Shown one piece after another: positions 17,788-27,464 of a stretch of DNA of 64,000 bases. The stretch covers positions 1-64,000 of the forward strand of contig NZ_JADFAJ010000015.1 of the NCBI RefSeq assembly GCF_015665295.1, written 5' to 3'. This DNA is from Maricaulis sp. GTDB taxonomy: Bacteria > Pseudomonadota > Alphaproteobacteria > Caulobacterales > Maricaulaceae. Under the pieces are notes generated by a model. It was not told the DNA's origin. It made no database searches and was given only the letters and a program-made list of their open reading frames with translations. The stretch's first letter is position 1; every line of letters starts with the position of its first letter. A program made the translations under genes and the position numbers.

Positions 17788-19392
17788 TTACTTCAACTTG
17801 TAGCGCTGCAGCTTGCCGGTCTGCGTCTTTGGCAGGCTGTCCACGAAGACGATTGAGCGCGGATATTTGTAGGGCGCGATCTCGGATTTCACATGATCCT
17901 GCAGCAATTGCTCAGTCACTGCTTGAGGATCACGACCCGGCTTCAGCACGACGAAGGCCTTCACGATGGTGCCGCGCGTCTCGTCTGGCGCGCCGATCAC
18001 CGCACATTCGTCCACGGCCTCATGGGTGAGCAGTGCCTGTTCGACCTCGGGCGCGGCAATATTGTAACCGGACGACACGATCAGATCGTCCGACCGCGAA
18101 AAATACCAGAACCGGCCCGCGGCATCTCGGCGGTAGAGATCGCCGGTCACATTCCAGCCATTGATGACATATCCGGCCTGCCGCTCATCATCGAGGTAGA
18201 GACAGCCGGTCGGTCCCCGGACAGCAAGCCTGCCGACTTCGCCATCGGTCACAACCTGCCCGGCCTCGTCGATCACACACGCTTCATAGCCCGGCACCGC
18301 ACGGCCGGTCGACCCGGGCTGGATGTCCGGACCGGACTCGGAAATGAAAATGTGGATCAGCTCGGTTGCACCGATCCCGTCAATCAGACGAATGCCGGAA
18401 CAGGCGTGAAAAGCCTCCGACACGGCCTTGGGCAGGTGCTCACCGGCAGAAATCCCCTTGCGCAGGGATCCGAGATCATGATCCGCCCAGCCCGCCATCA
18501 GCGCCCGATATCCCATCGGGGCCGTGAACAGCGTCGTCGCACGGTAGCGCTCAATGGTCTCGCACAGAGCGTCAAAGCCGGGCCGCTCGGGCAGGGCGAC
18601 GGCTAGCCCGGCGCGGGCGGGGAAGACCACGAAGGCACCAAGGCCGAAGGTGAAAGCAAAAGGCGGAGTGCCCGTATAGATTTCGTCCGGCTCGGGCGAC
18701 AGGACATGCCGGCCGAACGTGTCGGCCATCGCCAGGACGCTGGAATGGAAATGCGCACAAGCCTTGGGCTGCCCCGTCGTTCCCGATGTGAAGGCCAGAA
18801 GCGCCACATCATCGCGGGCCGTGTCAGCGTTCTCGAATGAGGTCGGCATGTCCCGCAGCGCCGTTTCAAAGGCACTGCCCGGCCCCCAGCTCGCAATCGA
18901 GGCCAGCAGCGGCACGGTCTTGGCCGCCTCGACAACCGGCTCCAGCAGCGACGGATCACACAGGGAAAATGCGACCTGCCCCTTGCTGATCACCTTGACC
19001 AGCTCTCCGGTGCGCAGCATCGGCATGGTGGTCACGGCGACGGCGCCAGCCTTCATGACGGCATACCAGGCCGCCATGAGCTCAATCCCGTTCGGTCCGT
19101 GAAGCAGGACCCGATTTCCAGGCTCAACACCCATCACGCGGGTCAGGTAGTTGGCGATCCGGTTGGCGAGCTCCAGCAGGTCCGCATAGCTCAGCGAGCG
19201 GTGGCCGCAGTGAATTGCGGGCCGATCGCCCCACCCATTGGCGACGGCACCGTCGAGCAGCTCCGCTCCGCAATTGAGGCGATCGGGATAGTCGAGTCCG
19301 TCAAGGTCGAAGCGGAAGTCCGGCCACTGCGCACGCGGTGGCAGGTGATCACGGGTAAAAGGGTCAAGATGACCACTTGGCTGCATTGTCAT
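17788..19392 (-). CDS. 2-aminobenzoate-CoA ligase (AMP-forming)
   Basis: A 534-residue acyl-adenylate enzyme of the benzoate-CoA ligase branch. The start ATG 19392 has GGAGG five bases upstream. The P-loop-like motif LAFTSGTTGQPKACAHF lies at about residue 185, the second core motif is YTGTPPFAFTFGLG, and the end has PKTQTGKLQRYKL with the catalytic lysine. It would convert an aromatic acid, CoA and ATP to aryl-CoA, AMP and PPi. Given the monooxygenase/reductase at the other end of the operon, the substrate is most likely 2-aminobenzoate (the equivalent gene in Azoarcus evansii is abmG, from memory). It is the last gene of the operon. Confidence 0.85.
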   Translation of the reverse strand: MTMQPSGHLDPFTRDHLPPRAQWPDFRFDLDGLDYPDRLNCGAELLDGAVANGWGDRPAIHCGHRSLSYADLLELANRIANYLTRVMGVEPGNRVLLHGPNGIELMAAWYAVMKAGAVAVTTMPMLRTGELVKVISKGQVAFSLCDPSLLEPVVEAAKTVPLLASIASWGPGSAFETALRDMPTSFENADTARDDVALLAFTSGTTGQPKACAHFHSSVLAMADTFGRHVLSPEPDEIYTGTPPFAFTFGLGAFVVFPARAGLAVALPERPGFDALCETIERYRATTLFTAPMGYRALMAGWADHDLGSLRKGISAGEHLPKAVSEAFHACSGIRLIDGIGATELIHIFISESGPDIQPGSTGRAVPGYEACVIDEAGQVVTDGEVGRLAVRGPTGCLYLDDERQAGYVINGWNVTGDLYRRDAAGRFWYFSRSDDLIVSSGYNIAAPEVEQALLTHEAVDECAVIGAPDETRGTIVKAFVVLKPGRDPQAVTEQLLQDHVKSEIAPYKYPRSIVFVDSLPKTQTGKLQRYKLK

Positions 19393-19450
19393 CACGTCCT
19401 CCCCGACGCGTTTGACGTCTGTGTGGTGCGGACCTTCGCGGCCCGTCTTG

Positions 19451-19846
19451 TCAGTCCGGCAGAACGGCCGTTGTCTCGATTTCGATTTTTGCCCGTCGCT
19501 CCACCAATCCCTTGACGATGACAAAGGCCATCGCCGGATAATTGCGCCCCATGCACGCTTTCCAGATCGCGCCCAGCGCCGGCCCGGCTGCGAGATACTC
19601 GTCCCGATCGGTGAGATAGCCGGTCATGCGCACCACATGTTCCGGCCCGGCCCCGGCTTCGGCCAGCACTGCCAGCGTGTTTTCCAGGACCTGCCGAAAC
19701 TGGTCGGCAAAATCATCGGACACGATGGTCTCGGTCGCGTCCCAGCCAATCTGACCGGCCACGAAAACCGTGCGCCCGCACGCGACAAGCCCGTTGGAAT
19801 AGCCTTTCGGCCGCGGCCATCCGGGTGGTTGCAGGGTCTCCATCAT
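19451..19846 (-). CDS. RidA/YjgF family protein in the 2-aminobenzoate operon
   Basis: A 131-residue protein started at ATG 19846, coupled by a four-base overlap to the thioesterase gene. It has the Rid fold signatures FVAGQIGWD near the start and VVRMTGYLTD in the middle. Rid proteins hydrolyse reactive enamines/imines to keto compounds and ammonia. In this pathway the ring-reduced product carries an amino group on a double bond, so a role in removing the amino group as ammonia is a reasonable inference. The conserved arginine that binds the substrate carboxylate in classic RidA is not obvious, so it may belong to another Rid subgroup. Confidence 0.8.
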   Translation of the reverse strand: MMETLQPPGWPRPKGYSNGLVACGRTVFVAGQIGWDATETIVSDDFADQFRQVLENTLAVLAEAGAGPEHVVRMTGYLTDRDEYLAAGPALGAIWKACMGRNYPAMAFVIVKGLVERRAKIEIETTAVLPD

Positions 19847-20256
19847 GCCGCCTCCCTGAACGCGAGCATTCGCGCCTTCAGCTCTGCGGGGATCGAGATC
19901 GGCCTGTTCGCGGCTGCATCGACAAACACCAGGGTCGGCCGCGCAATCATCCTGACCGTCTCGTCGCAACGGGCCGTCACTGCGAGCCGGATCGAGGACC
20001 GGCCGAGTTCACGCACGATGAGCGAGAAGACGAGCGTTTCATCGAGCCGGCTTGGTGCCTTGAACTCGGCCTCCATATGGGCGAGCGGAACGCCGTGAGG
20101 ACCGTTGACGATCATGGCGTCAAAACCGTAGCCGAGGCCCAGTTCAAACCAGTCCTCGATGGTCGCATTGATCATCTCGAAATAGCGTGGATAGAAGACG
20201 ATGCCGGCCGGATCGACATCAGCAAACCGGATGCGGCGCGCAACGTCAAAGGTCAT
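19843..20256 (-). CDS. 4-hydroxybenzoyl-CoA-type thioesterase
   Basis: A 137-residue hotdog-fold protein with the motif [14 protein letters not shown] (residues 13-26). D15 corresponds to the catalytic aspartate of 4-hydroxybenzoyl-CoA thioesterases. It overlaps both neighbours by four bases. In the 2-aminobenzoyl-CoA operon it probably hydrolyses stalled or unwanted acyl-CoA intermediates and recycles CoA. The exact substrate cannot be read. Confidence 0.85.
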   Translation of the reverse strand: MTFDVARRIRFADVDPAGIVFYPRYFEMINATIEDWFELGLGYGFDAMIVNGPHGVPLAHMEAEFKAPSRLDETLVFSLIVRELGRSSIRLAVTARCDETVRMIARPTLVFVDAAANRPISIPAELKARMLAFREAA

Positions 20257-21428
20257 GGCGCCGCCTCCGAAAGGTGAGCACGGGCGATCACCAGCTTTTG
20301 CACTTCTGACGCGCCCTCATAGATGCGCAGCGCCCGGATCTCGCGATAGAGCGCCTCGGGCACGCTGCCCTTGGTGACGCCCAAACCACCGAATATCTGC
20401 ACGGCGGCGTCGATCGCTTTCTGGGCCGCCTCGGTGGCATAGAGCTTGGCCATTGCCGCCTCACGGGTCACCCGCGCCGCGCCCATGTCCTTGGTCCAGG
20501 CAGCCCGATAAATCAGTAGCGCCGCCGCGTCGATGTCGACCGCCATCTCGGCCAGCTGGGTCTGCACGCCCGGCAGATCGGCCAACGGCCTGCCGAACAG
20601 CTTGCGCGATTGCGCCCGCCGCGTCGCTTCATCCAGCGCCCGGCGCGCAAAGCCCAGAGCCGCAGCCCCGACCGTCGATCGGAAAACGTCAAGCGTCCCC
20701 ATCGCAATCTTGAAACCGCTACCCGCCTCGCCGATCCTGTTTGAGACTGGGATTGAGCAGTTTTCAAACTGCAGGCGCGCCAACGGGTGCGGCGCGATCG
20801 TGTCGATCCGCTCCGCGATGACAAGCCCCGGCGTATCGGCCGGGACGACAATGGCACTCAGACCGCGTGCTCCGTCCGCCTCGCCGGTCCGCGCAAACAC
20901 GACGTAGAAATCAGCAATCCCGCCATTGGATATGAAGGTCTTCTCGCCTTTGATGACATAGTGGTCGCCGCCCAGCTCGGCGGTCGTGGTGATCGCCGCT
21001 ACATCCGACCCCGCCTCGGGCTCTGTCAGGGCGAAAGCGGCGCACAGACGGCCCTCGCCCGTACCCGGGAGCCAGGCCCGGCGCTGTTCCGGCGTGCCGA
21101 AAAGCGAAATCGCTCCAGAGCCCAGACCCTGCATCGCAAAGACGAAGTCGGCTAGCCCGGACCGGTAGGCCAGATGTTCGCGGATCAGGCAGAGTGAGCG
21201 CACGTCGAGCGTCTCGCTGACCCCGCCATGGGCCGCCGGTACGGCATGGCGGGTGAACCCCGCTCTGCCCAGCGCCGCCCGGATCTCCGCGCAATCCGCG
21301 TCCACGTCATCATGGTCGGCAAAGCCGGCATCAGCGAAGCGAGCGGCGGCCCAGCTGGAAACCTCCCGCGCAAGATCGCGGTGACAGCCCTCGAAGAACG
21401 GCCAGGAAAGAAAGCTTGTATCGGCCAT
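20253..21428 (-). CDS. Acyl-CoA dehydrogenase
   Basis: A 391-residue FAD enzyme with the usual three-part fold. Visible signatures are [18 protein letters not shown] (FAD/substrate), [19 protein letters not shown] and the end IYEGASEVQ, where E371 is the expected catalytic base. It lies within the anthranilate operon and overlaps the thioesterase gene as ATGA. It would act on an alicyclic acyl-CoA formed after ring reduction. Its start at 21428 abuts the stop of the enoyl-CoA hydratase gene. Confidence 0.9.
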   Translation of the reverse strand: MADTSFLSWPFFEGCHRDLAREVSSWAAARFADAGFADHDDVDADCAEIRAALGRAGFTRHAVPAAHGGVSETLDVRSLCLIREHLAYRSGLADFVFAMQGLGSGAISLFGTPEQRRAWLPGTGEGRLCAAFALTEPEAGSDVAAITTTAELGGDHYVIKGEKTFISNGGIADFYVVFARTGEADGARGLSAIVVPADTPGLVIAERIDTIAPHPLARLQFENCSIPVSNRIGEAGSGFKIAMGTLDVFRSTVGAAALGFARRALDEATRRAQSRKLFGRPLADLPGVQTQLAEMAVDIDAAALLIYRAAWTKDMGAARVTREAAMAKLYATEAAQKAIDAAVQIFGGLGVTKGSVPEALYREIRALRIYEGASEVQKLVIARAHLSEAAP

Positions 21429-22244
21429 TCAATTGCCCTCGAAGACAGGTTTCTCGCGGGCGATGAAGGCTTGATAGGCCCGCTCGAAATCGCGGGTCTG
21501 CATGCAGATGGCCTGGGCCTGGGCCTCTGCCTCAATAGCCGTGTGCAGGCTCATGTCCCACTCGGTGTTGAGCTGGTTCTTGGTCATCGCATTGGCGAAA
21601 TTCGGCCCGGCCGCGATACGGCCCGCCCATTCGCGCGCCGTATCCATCAGGGACTCTGCCCCAACGATGGCATTGTAGAAGCCCCAGCGCTCACCCTCTT
21701 CGGCGGACATCGATCGGCCAAAGAAGAGAAGCTCGCTGGCCCGCCCCTGACCGATAATGCGCGGCAGCATAGCGCACGCACCCATATCACACCCCGCGAG
21801 TCCGACCCGGTTGAACAAAAAGGCGGTCTTCGCTTCAGGCGTCGCAATGCGCAGATCTGCGGCCATCGCCATGATCGCCCCGGCACCGACGCAGATCCCG
21901 TCAACCGCAGCGATCACCGGCTGCGGACAATCGCGCACGGCTTTCACCAGATCACCGGTCATGCGCGTGAAATCCAGTAGTCCCGCCATGTCCTTTTGAA
22001 CGAGTGGCCCGATGATCTCGTGGACATCGCCGCCAGAGCAGAAATTCCCGCCAGCTCCCGTCACGATCACGGCCTGGACCGGCTTCACATAAACCAGATC
22101 GCGAAACAGGTTTCGCAATTCGGCATAACTCTCGAATGTCAGGGGGTTCTTGCGGTCCGGCCGGTTGAGCGTGATCGTCGCGACCCCGTCGGCAAAGGTC
22201 CAGAGAAAGTGTTCCGGTGCATAGGTGTTCGGATCCATCATCAT
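21429..22244 (-). CDS. Enoyl-CoA hydratase/isomerase family protein
   Basis: A 271-residue crotonase-fold protein. The oxyanion-hole segments are [15 protein letters not shown] (about 65-80) and [23 protein letters not shown] (about 110-132, glycine-rich). The family glutamates are partly replaced, so hydratase against hydrolase activity is open. Three ATG codons stand in a row at the start (22244, 22241, 22238). It is the fourth gene of the operon and probably handles hydration or ring opening of the alicyclic acyl-CoA. Confidence 0.87.
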   Translation of the reverse strand: MMMDPNTYAPEHFLWTFADGVATITLNRPDRKNPLTFESYAELRNLFRDLVYVKPVQAVIVTGAGGNFCSGGDVHEIIGPLVQKDMAGLLDFTRMTGDLVKAVRDCPQPVIAAVDGICVGAGAIMAMAADLRIATPEAKTAFLFNRVGLAGCDMGACAMLPRIIGQGRASELLFFGRSMSAEEGERWGFYNAIVGAESLMDTAREWAGRIAAGPNFANAMTKNQLNTEWDMSLHTAIEAEAQAQAICMQTRDFERAYQAFIAREKPVFEGN

Positions 22245-22718
22245 CTATCCAGTCCGTTCGGTTCGAAGGCAGTGAAGGAGGGTCTCGGCCTGCTCACCCA
22301 GGGACGAGACAGTCTGGCCAGGCAGGTCAGCGAGCAGTTCCGCCAGCCAGTCGGCGTGGGCATGGGCCATCCGGGCAAAGGTTTCCTGCCCGGCTTCGGT
22401 GAGCTGGACACGAAAGCTGCGCCGGTCCTGTGGCAATGCGTCCCGCGTCACCAGCCCATCGACGACCATGCGGCTGATCAGTCCGGTGACATTGCCATTG
22501 GTCACCAGAAGGCGATCCGACAATTCACCCATCAACAAGCCGTCCGGCGCCCGTTGCAGGGCCGACAGGGCATCAAACCGGGAAAGGCTGACCGCGAATT
22601 CTCGCTGGAAACGGCTGCGGAGCTCGCGTTCGATCAGTGAGACCGGCCGGTAAAGGCGCAGCCACAGCTTGACCGCATCACGCGGTTCGTTCGCCTGCTG
22701 TCGCGCCGGGCCCGCCAT
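22245..22718 (-). CDS. MarR-family transcriptional regulator of the 2-aminobenzoate operon
   Basis: A 157-residue winged-helix regulator. The recognition region is LLVTNGNVTGLISRMVVDGLV and the wing is TRDALPQDRRSFRVQLTEAG, a standard MarR layout. It lies inside the operon, between the SDR and the enoyl-CoA hydratase genes. MarR proteins of aromatic-CoA pathways are usually repressors released by the aryl-CoA. The 18-base palindrome at 25780-25797, in front of the first gene, is the best candidate operator, which would make the operon autoregulated. Confidence 0.88.
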   Translation of the reverse strand: MAGPARQQANEPRDAVKLWLRLYRPVSLIERELRSRFQREFAVSLSRFDALSALQRAPDGLLMGELSDRLLVTNGNVTGLISRMVVDGLVTRDALPQDRRSFRVQLTEAGQETFARMAHAHADWLAELLADLPGQTVSSLGEQAETLLHCLRTERTG

Positions 22719-22719
22719 A

Positions 22720-23469
22720 TCAGATCGCTCCGCCGGAAATCATGATGGCCTGGCCGGAAACCGAGCCGGACAGGGGCGAGCAGAGCCAGGCGACCGTCTC
22801 GGCGACTTCGTCCGGCTGTATGAGACGCCCTTGCGGATTGGTCTTCGCGAGTTCGGCGATCGCCTCCTCCCGCGTCCGACCGGTCTTGGCCATTATGTTG
22901 GCAACCGAGTCCTCGACGATCTGGGTCTCGACATAGCCCGGACAGACGGCATTCACGGTCAGCCGTGTCTTGGCGTATTCCAGCGACAAAGACTTGGTAA
23001 GACCGACAACTGCGTGCTTGGACGCCGAATAGGGCGCGACATAGGCACCGCCACGCAATCCGGCGATAGAGGCGATGTTGATGATCCTCGCATAATCGGC
23101 TGTGCGCATCGAACCGATTACGGCCAGCGTACAGCGGACCAGCCCGTCGACATTGACCGCCTGGATATTTTGCCATTCCGGCATCGAGGTTCTGTGAAAG
23201 GCTTTTGCGGCAGCGATGCCAGCGTTGTTGACCAGGATGTCGACCGGTCCGGCCGCCGAAAAAGCCGCGGTCACGCTGTCATCATCGGTCACGTCACAGC
23301 GGATCGCGCGAGCATCCGGCAGCGTCGCAGCGGCCGCCTCAAGGCGCTCAAGCTGGCGCCCCATGAGGATGGTCTCAATACCCATCGCAGCAAGCCGCGC
23401 GGCACAGGCCAGGCCAATCCCGGTCCCGCCCCCGGTGATCACAGCCTTGCGGCCTGACAGCTCGGTCAT
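22720..23469 (-). CDS. SDR-family NAD(P)-dependent oxidoreductase
   Basis: A 249-residue short-chain dehydrogenase with the cofactor loop [10 protein letters not shown] (about 11-20), NNAG in the middle and the catalytic YSASK at about residues 150-154. It is coupled to the monooxygenase/reductase gene by a four-base overlap. In this operon it would act as a 3-hydroxyacyl-CoA dehydrogenase on the ring-reduced or opened product. Substrate assignment is from context. Confidence 0.88.
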   Translation of the reverse strand: MTELSGRKAVITGGGTGIGLACAARLAAMGIETILMGRQLERLEAAAATLPDARAIRCDVTDDDSVTAAFSAAGPVDILVNNAGIAAAKAFHRTSMPEWQNIQAVNVDGLVRCTLAVIGSMRTADYARIINIASIAGLRGGAYVAPYSASKHAVVGLTKSLSLEYAKTRLTVNAVCPGYVETQIVEDSVANIMAKTGRTREEAIAELAKTNPQGRLIQPDEVAETVAWLCSPLSGSVSGQAIMISGGAI

Positions 23470-25751
23470 GCGCGAAACTCCGTCTGCTGGGCCCGCTCCA
23501 GATTGCGCGCGAGCTGAGCAAATCCGGCGAGATACTGAGGCGGCACGTTCGCGCCCTTCCAGGACAGTTCGGCTGCGGCACGCAGCGTCCAGTTGGGGTC
23601 GAGAAGGTGCGGCCGGGCCAAAGCGACCAGGTCGGCGCGGCCGGCGGCGAGGATCGAGTTGACATGATCCGGCTCAAATATATTGCCGACCGCCATGGTC
23701 GCGCAGCCGAGCGTATTGCGGATCTGGTCCGAAAACGGCGTCTGGAACATGCGGCCATAGACCGGACGCGCCAATGGCGTCGTCTGTCCGGCGGATACGT
23801 CGATCAGATCCGCACCGAGATCCCGGAAGGCCTCAGCGACCTTGACGCTGTCATCACCATCAAGGCCCTGACCGTCGACCCAGTCCGTCGCGGAGAGACG
23901 CACCGCCATAGGCTTGTCGCGCGGCCAGGCAGCCCGCATCGCCTCGAAAACTTCCAGCGGAAAGCGCAACCGGTTCTCCAGGCTGCCACCGTACTCATCG
24001 CTTCGCTGGTTCGAGATCGGGGTGATGAAGCTCGACAGGAGGTAGCCGTGTGCGCAATGCAGTTCGACCATGTCAAACCCGGCCAGGCGCGCACGCTCTG
24101 TCGCAAGGACAAAGTCGGCCTTGATTCGGAGCATGTCCGACCGGTCCATTTCGATCGGGACCTGGTTACCCTGGTCCCAGACGATCGGTGAGGGACCGTA
24201 GATCGGCCAATTGCCTTCATCCAGTGGAAGGTCATAGCCCTCCCAGCCAATCTTCGTGGACCCCTTGCGGCCGGCATGGGACAGCTGGATCGCCATTTTT
24301 GCCTGGCTGTTCTCATGAGCGAAATCGGTGATCTCGCGCCAGGCTGCGACATGTCCGTCTGTATACAGCCCCGTGCATCCCGGTGTGATGCGCGCTTCGG
24401 CACTGACGTCAGTCATCTCGGTGTAGACCAAGCCGGCCCCACCCATGCAGCGCGCGCCGTAGTGGACCTGGTGAAATGGCCCTGGCATTCCGTCCGTCGC
24501 CGAATACATGCACATCGGCGAGACCACGACGCGATTGTCCAGGCGCATGTCGCGGAGCTCGAAAGGGGCAAACATCGGTGGGCGCGGATCGGCGACGCGG
24601 CCCCCTCCCGCGAACCAGCTCTCGACACCGGCCAGCCATTCCGGATCGCGTTCGCGCAGGTTTTCATGACTGATCCGCTGTGATCGCGTGAGCAAGGAAT
24701 AGGCAAACTGCTTGGGTTCAAAGCCGAGATAGCGATCGAGATGTTCAAACCATTCGGTGGAATTGCGAGCGGCGCTCTGAAGTTTGAGCACCTCTACCTT
24801 GCGGGCTTCCTGATAGGCGACGAGACCCTCGGCAATTGGAATTTCCGTGCTGGTGAGAACTTCGGCGAGCATGATGGCATCCTCGAAGGCGAGCTTGGTG
24901 CCGGATCCGATGGAGAAGTGCGCGGTGTGGGCGGCATCGCCGAGCAGGATGATATTGTCGTGCACCCAAGTCTCGCACAGCACGCGGGGGAAATTGAGCC
25001 AGGCCGAGCCGCGCAGATGGCGGGCATTCGACATCAATGCCTCGCCGCCCAGCCAATCAGCAAACAGCGCTTCACAGGCCTGGCAGGTCTCATCCTGGTC
25101 CATCGCGTCGAAACCAAGCGCGGCCCAGGTCTCAGGCGCGCACTCGACGATGAAGGTCGACGTCGCATCATCGAAACGGTAGGCATGCGCCCAGACCCAA
25201 CCATGATCCGTCTCGGTGAAGATGAAGGTGAAGGCTTCAAAGACACGGTTCGTGCCCAGCCAGATGAACTTGTTCCGGCGGGTCTCGATGTCCGGCTTGA
25301 AAACATCCGCGTGCACCGTACGGATTTTCGAGTTCAGACCATCTGACGCAACGATCATGTCGGCATCGTCAAACCTCGACAGGTCAGCATCCAGCTCGCA
25401 TTCGAAGTGCAGGCCGACGCCGAGCTCGCGGGCCCTGTCCTGCAGGAGATTGAGAAGATGCTTGCGGCCAATGCCGCAAAAGCCATGACCTCCCGATCGC
25501 TCGACCTCGCCGCGAAAGTGCACGTCGATATCATCCCAGTGCGCGAGGCTTTCAGCGATCGCCTGTGCACTGGCCGGATCATTGGCCTTGAGATTTTCCA
25601 TCGTCTGGTCGGAGAAGACCACGCCCCAGCCAAAGGTGTCGCCTGCACGATTGCGCTCGTAGACATCGACCTCACAGGCCGGATCCCTGAGCTTCATCGA
25701 GATCGCGAAATAGAGCCCCGCCGGGCCGCCACCCACACAAGCAATCTTCAT
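23466..25751 (-). CDS. 2-aminobenzoyl-CoA monooxygenase/reductase (bifunctional, FAD + OYE domains)
   Basis: A 761-residue fusion. Residues 1 to about 385 are an aromatic-ring flavin monooxygenase with the dinucleotide loop [12 protein letters not shown] (7-18) and [10 protein letters not shown] later. From about residue 390 an old-yellow-enzyme barrel follows ([19 protein letters not shown]), with [12 protein letters not shown] and [10 protein letters not shown] typical of the family. The fusion is diagnostic of 2-aminobenzoyl-CoA monooxygenase/reductase and its salicylyl-CoA 5-hydroxylase relatives. It hydroxylates the ring at C5 and then reduces it with NAD(P)H, abolishing aromaticity without ring cleavage by a dioxygenase. 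It is the first gene of the operon, directly behind the proposed MarR operator. Confidence 0.9.
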   Translation of the reverse strand: MKIACVGGGPAGLYFAISMKLRDPACEVDVYERNRAGDTFGWGVVFSDQTMENLKANDPASAQAIAESLAHWDDIDVHFRGEVERSGGHGFCGIGRKHLLNLLQDRARELGVGLHFECELDADLSRFDDADMIVASDGLNSKIRTVHADVFKPDIETRRNKFIWLGTNRVFEAFTFIFTETDHGWVWAHAYRFDDATSTFIVECAPETWAALGFDAMDQDETCQACEALFADWLGGEALMSNARHLRGSAWLNFPRVLCETWVHDNIILLGDAAHTAHFSIGSGTKLAFEDAIMLAEVLTSTEIPIAEGLVAYQEARKVEVLKLQSAARNSTEWFEHLDRYLGFEPKQFAYSLLTRSQRISHENLRERDPEWLAGVESWFAGGGRVADPRPPMFAPFELRDMRLDNRVVVSPMCMYSATDGMPGPFHQVHYGARCMGGAGLVYTEMTDVSAEARITPGCTGLYTDGHVAAWREITDFAHENSQAKMAIQLSHAGRKGSTKIGWEGYDLPLDEGNWPIYGPSPIVWDQGNQVPIEMDRSDMLRIKADFVLATERARLAGFDMVELHCAHGYLLSSFITPISNQRSDEYGGSLENRLRFPLEVFEAMRAAWPRDKPMAVRLSATDWVDGQGLDGDDSVKVAEAFRDLGADLIDVSAGQTTPLARPVYGRMFQTPFSDQIRNTLGCATMAVGNIFEPDHVNSILAAGRADLVALARPHLLDPNWTLRAAAELSWKGANVPPQYLAGFAQLARNLERAQQTEFRA

Positions 25752-25779
25752 GGCGCGTTTCTCCCGGCGCGTGACATTT

Positions 25780-25797
25780 TATTTTAGAAGTAAAATA
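25780..25797. promoter_or_regulatory. Candidate MarR operator before the 2-aminobenzoate operon
   Basis: A perfect inverted repeat TATTTTA-GAAG-TAAAATA lies 28 bases upstream of the first codon of the monooxygenase gene. It is markedly AT-rich against its GC-rich surroundings. Arm length and total size fit MarR-type dimer sites. It also lies in the divergent gap before the DUF1330 gene and could affect both directions. Confidence 0.6.
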
Positions 25798-25956
25798 TAT
25801 CCGTGTTCAAGGGCAGACCTCGAATTGGCTTGCGGACGGCGGGGCGACAGGATTTCCGCGGCCAAGCAGTTTGGGCTAGACAAGTCGCTGCCGCGCGGCA
25901 GACGATTGCACGGTCGCAGACCAGCCCGCTCACGGGATCGCACTGAAGGGGATGAC

Positions 25957-26379
25957 ATGCGTGTTTTCAATGCAATGGAGCCGAACGACGACCAGCTTGC
26001 CGCATTTCTTGCGCGCAAGGATGGCGGGCCGGTCCACATGGTCAACCTGTTGAAGTTTCGCGAGACCGCTGACTATCCAGACGGGCGTGACGCGGACTTG
26101 CCCGGAGCTGAAGCCTATATGCGCTATGGCGGCCCCATGACACGGCTTGTCGAACAGGCTGGTGGTCAGTTGCGCTTTTCTGCCCTGTCTTCGCCGCTTC
26201 TGGTCGGTGAGGTGGAGGACACTTGGGATATGGTGGCGATCATGACCTATCCATCGCCTGCGACGCTGCTCGAAATCTCCAAGACGCCCGAGTTCCGCGA
26301 AATTGAAGTCCATCGCAAGGCCGGCCTGGCCGGACAACTCCTGATCCCCTGTTTTGGCGCGGAGACCTACCTCGCATGA
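25957..26379 (+). CDS. DUF1330 family protein
   Basis: A 140-residue protein started at ATG 25957. It has the ferredoxin-like alpha/beta-barrel pattern of DUF1330, with VHMVNLLKFRETADY near the start and a central WDMVAIMTYPS strand. Function is unknown; relatives are small dimeric proteins near aromatic or lipid catabolism genes. It is divergent from the 2-aminobenzoate operon and overlaps the following DsbA-fold gene as ATGA, so the pair is cotranscribed. A longer frame reaching back to 25750 runs through the promoter region and is not used. Confidence 0.78.
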   Translation: MRVFNAMEPNDDQLAAFLARKDGGPVHMVNLLKFRETADYPDGRDADLPGAEAYMRYGGPMTRLVEQAGGQLRFSALSSPLLVGEVEDTWDMVAIMTYPSPATLLEISKTPEFREIEVHRKAGLAGQLLIPCFGAETYLA

Positions 26380-27464
26380 GCCCGAAATCGCTCACCCCGC
26401 TGATCCTGACGAGCCCGACCTTGCGCGCCACCTCTCGCCTCCGGCACGCCGCCTTGCGAAACCTGACCGGTCGGCCGCGCACGCTGCACGCCTTTATCGA
26501 GCGCAACGAACCCTATTCGAATCTTCTCCTTCAGGCCCTGCCTCGCATAGCAGAACGCCATGGTGTCAAACTTGTGTGGCACGAGGTCGGGCCGCCCGAA
26601 CGATCCGCCGCTCCCGAGCCCGACAAGCTGGCCGCCTGGTCGGCCCAGGATGCAGGCTATCTCGCCCAAGCCTATAATCTCAAAACGGAATCACAAGCCT
26701 GGCCGGATACCATGGGGCTGGAAGCCGGCAATGCCCTGCGCAATCGACTGGGCCATTACGGCTCGGCGATGACCTGGTTCGAGGGAGAGTGGTATTGGGG
26801 AATAGACCGGCTGCACCATCTCGAGTGCCGCCTGGGCGGACAGCCCCTCCTCTTCCCGCCAATCGCCGAGCCGGACCATGCCAATGGTGGTCAGGTCGAC
26901 GTCTTCCTGTCCTTGCGCAGCCCCTACAGCTATCTCGCCGCCATGCGCCTGTTCGACCTGGCAAAGCATTGGCAGGCCGACATTCGCTTGCGTCCGGTCC
27001 TGCCCATGGTGATGCGCGCCCTGCCGGTCCCGACAAACAAGCGGGTCTACATCGTCCGCGACTGCAAGCGCGAAGCCGAGCGACTCGGCCTGCCCTTTGG
27101 CAATATCGTGGACCCCGTGGGTGTTGGCGTTGAGCGCGGGCTCGCCGTCCTGGTCGGAGAGATCAATCGCGGGAGGGGGCGAGAATTCCTGCAAGCTTTC
27201 ATGACCGGCGTCTGGTCGCAGGGGATTGATCCGGCCCATGATGCGGGATTGCGGCGCATCTGTGATACCGCCGGCGTGCGCTGGGATCAGGCCCTGTCCG
27301 ACCTGGACGATGAAAGTTGGCGGTTGGTCGTCGAAGCCAATCGCGCAGAACTTTTTGAAAACGGACATTGGGGCGTTCCGACATTCAAGGTCGGTGATCG
27401 CATGGCCTTTGGTCAGGACCGACTCTGGCTCGTCGGTCAATGGCTGGGGTTGGAATCCAGCTAG
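26376..27464 (+). CDS. Tandem DsbA-fold protein, 2-hydroxychromene-2-carboxylate isomerase-like
   Basis: A 362-residue protein, about twice the family length. The second half has the DsbA-like start VDVFLSLRSPYSYLAAMRL (about residue 170) in which serine stands where DsbA has its active cysteine, as in HCCA isomerases and kappa GSTs, and ends with HWGVPTFKVGDRMAFGQDRL. The first half repeats a weaker version (LHAFIERNEPYSNLLLQAL). HCCA isomerases use glutathione in naphthalene breakdown, but many homologues have other, unknown roles. It is coupled to the DUF1330 gene and converges on the HupE gene with a four-base overlap. Confidence 0.75.
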   Translation: MSPKSLTPLILTSPTLRATSRLRHAALRNLTGRPRTLHAFIERNEPYSNLLLQALPRIAERHGVKLVWHEVGPPERSAAPEPDKLAAWSAQDAGYLAQAYNLKTESQAWPDTMGLEAGNALRNRLGHYGSAMTWFEGEWYWGIDRLHHLECRLGGQPLLFPPIAEPDHANGGQVDVFLSLRSPYSYLAAMRLFDLAKHWQADIRLRPVLPMVMRALPVPTNKRVYIVRDCKREAERLGLPFGNIVDPVGVGVERGLAVLVGEINRGRGREFLQAFMTGVWSQGIDPAHDAGLRRICDTAGVRWDQALSDLDDESWRLVVEANRAELFENGHWGVPTFKVGDRMAFGQDRLWLVGQWLGLESS

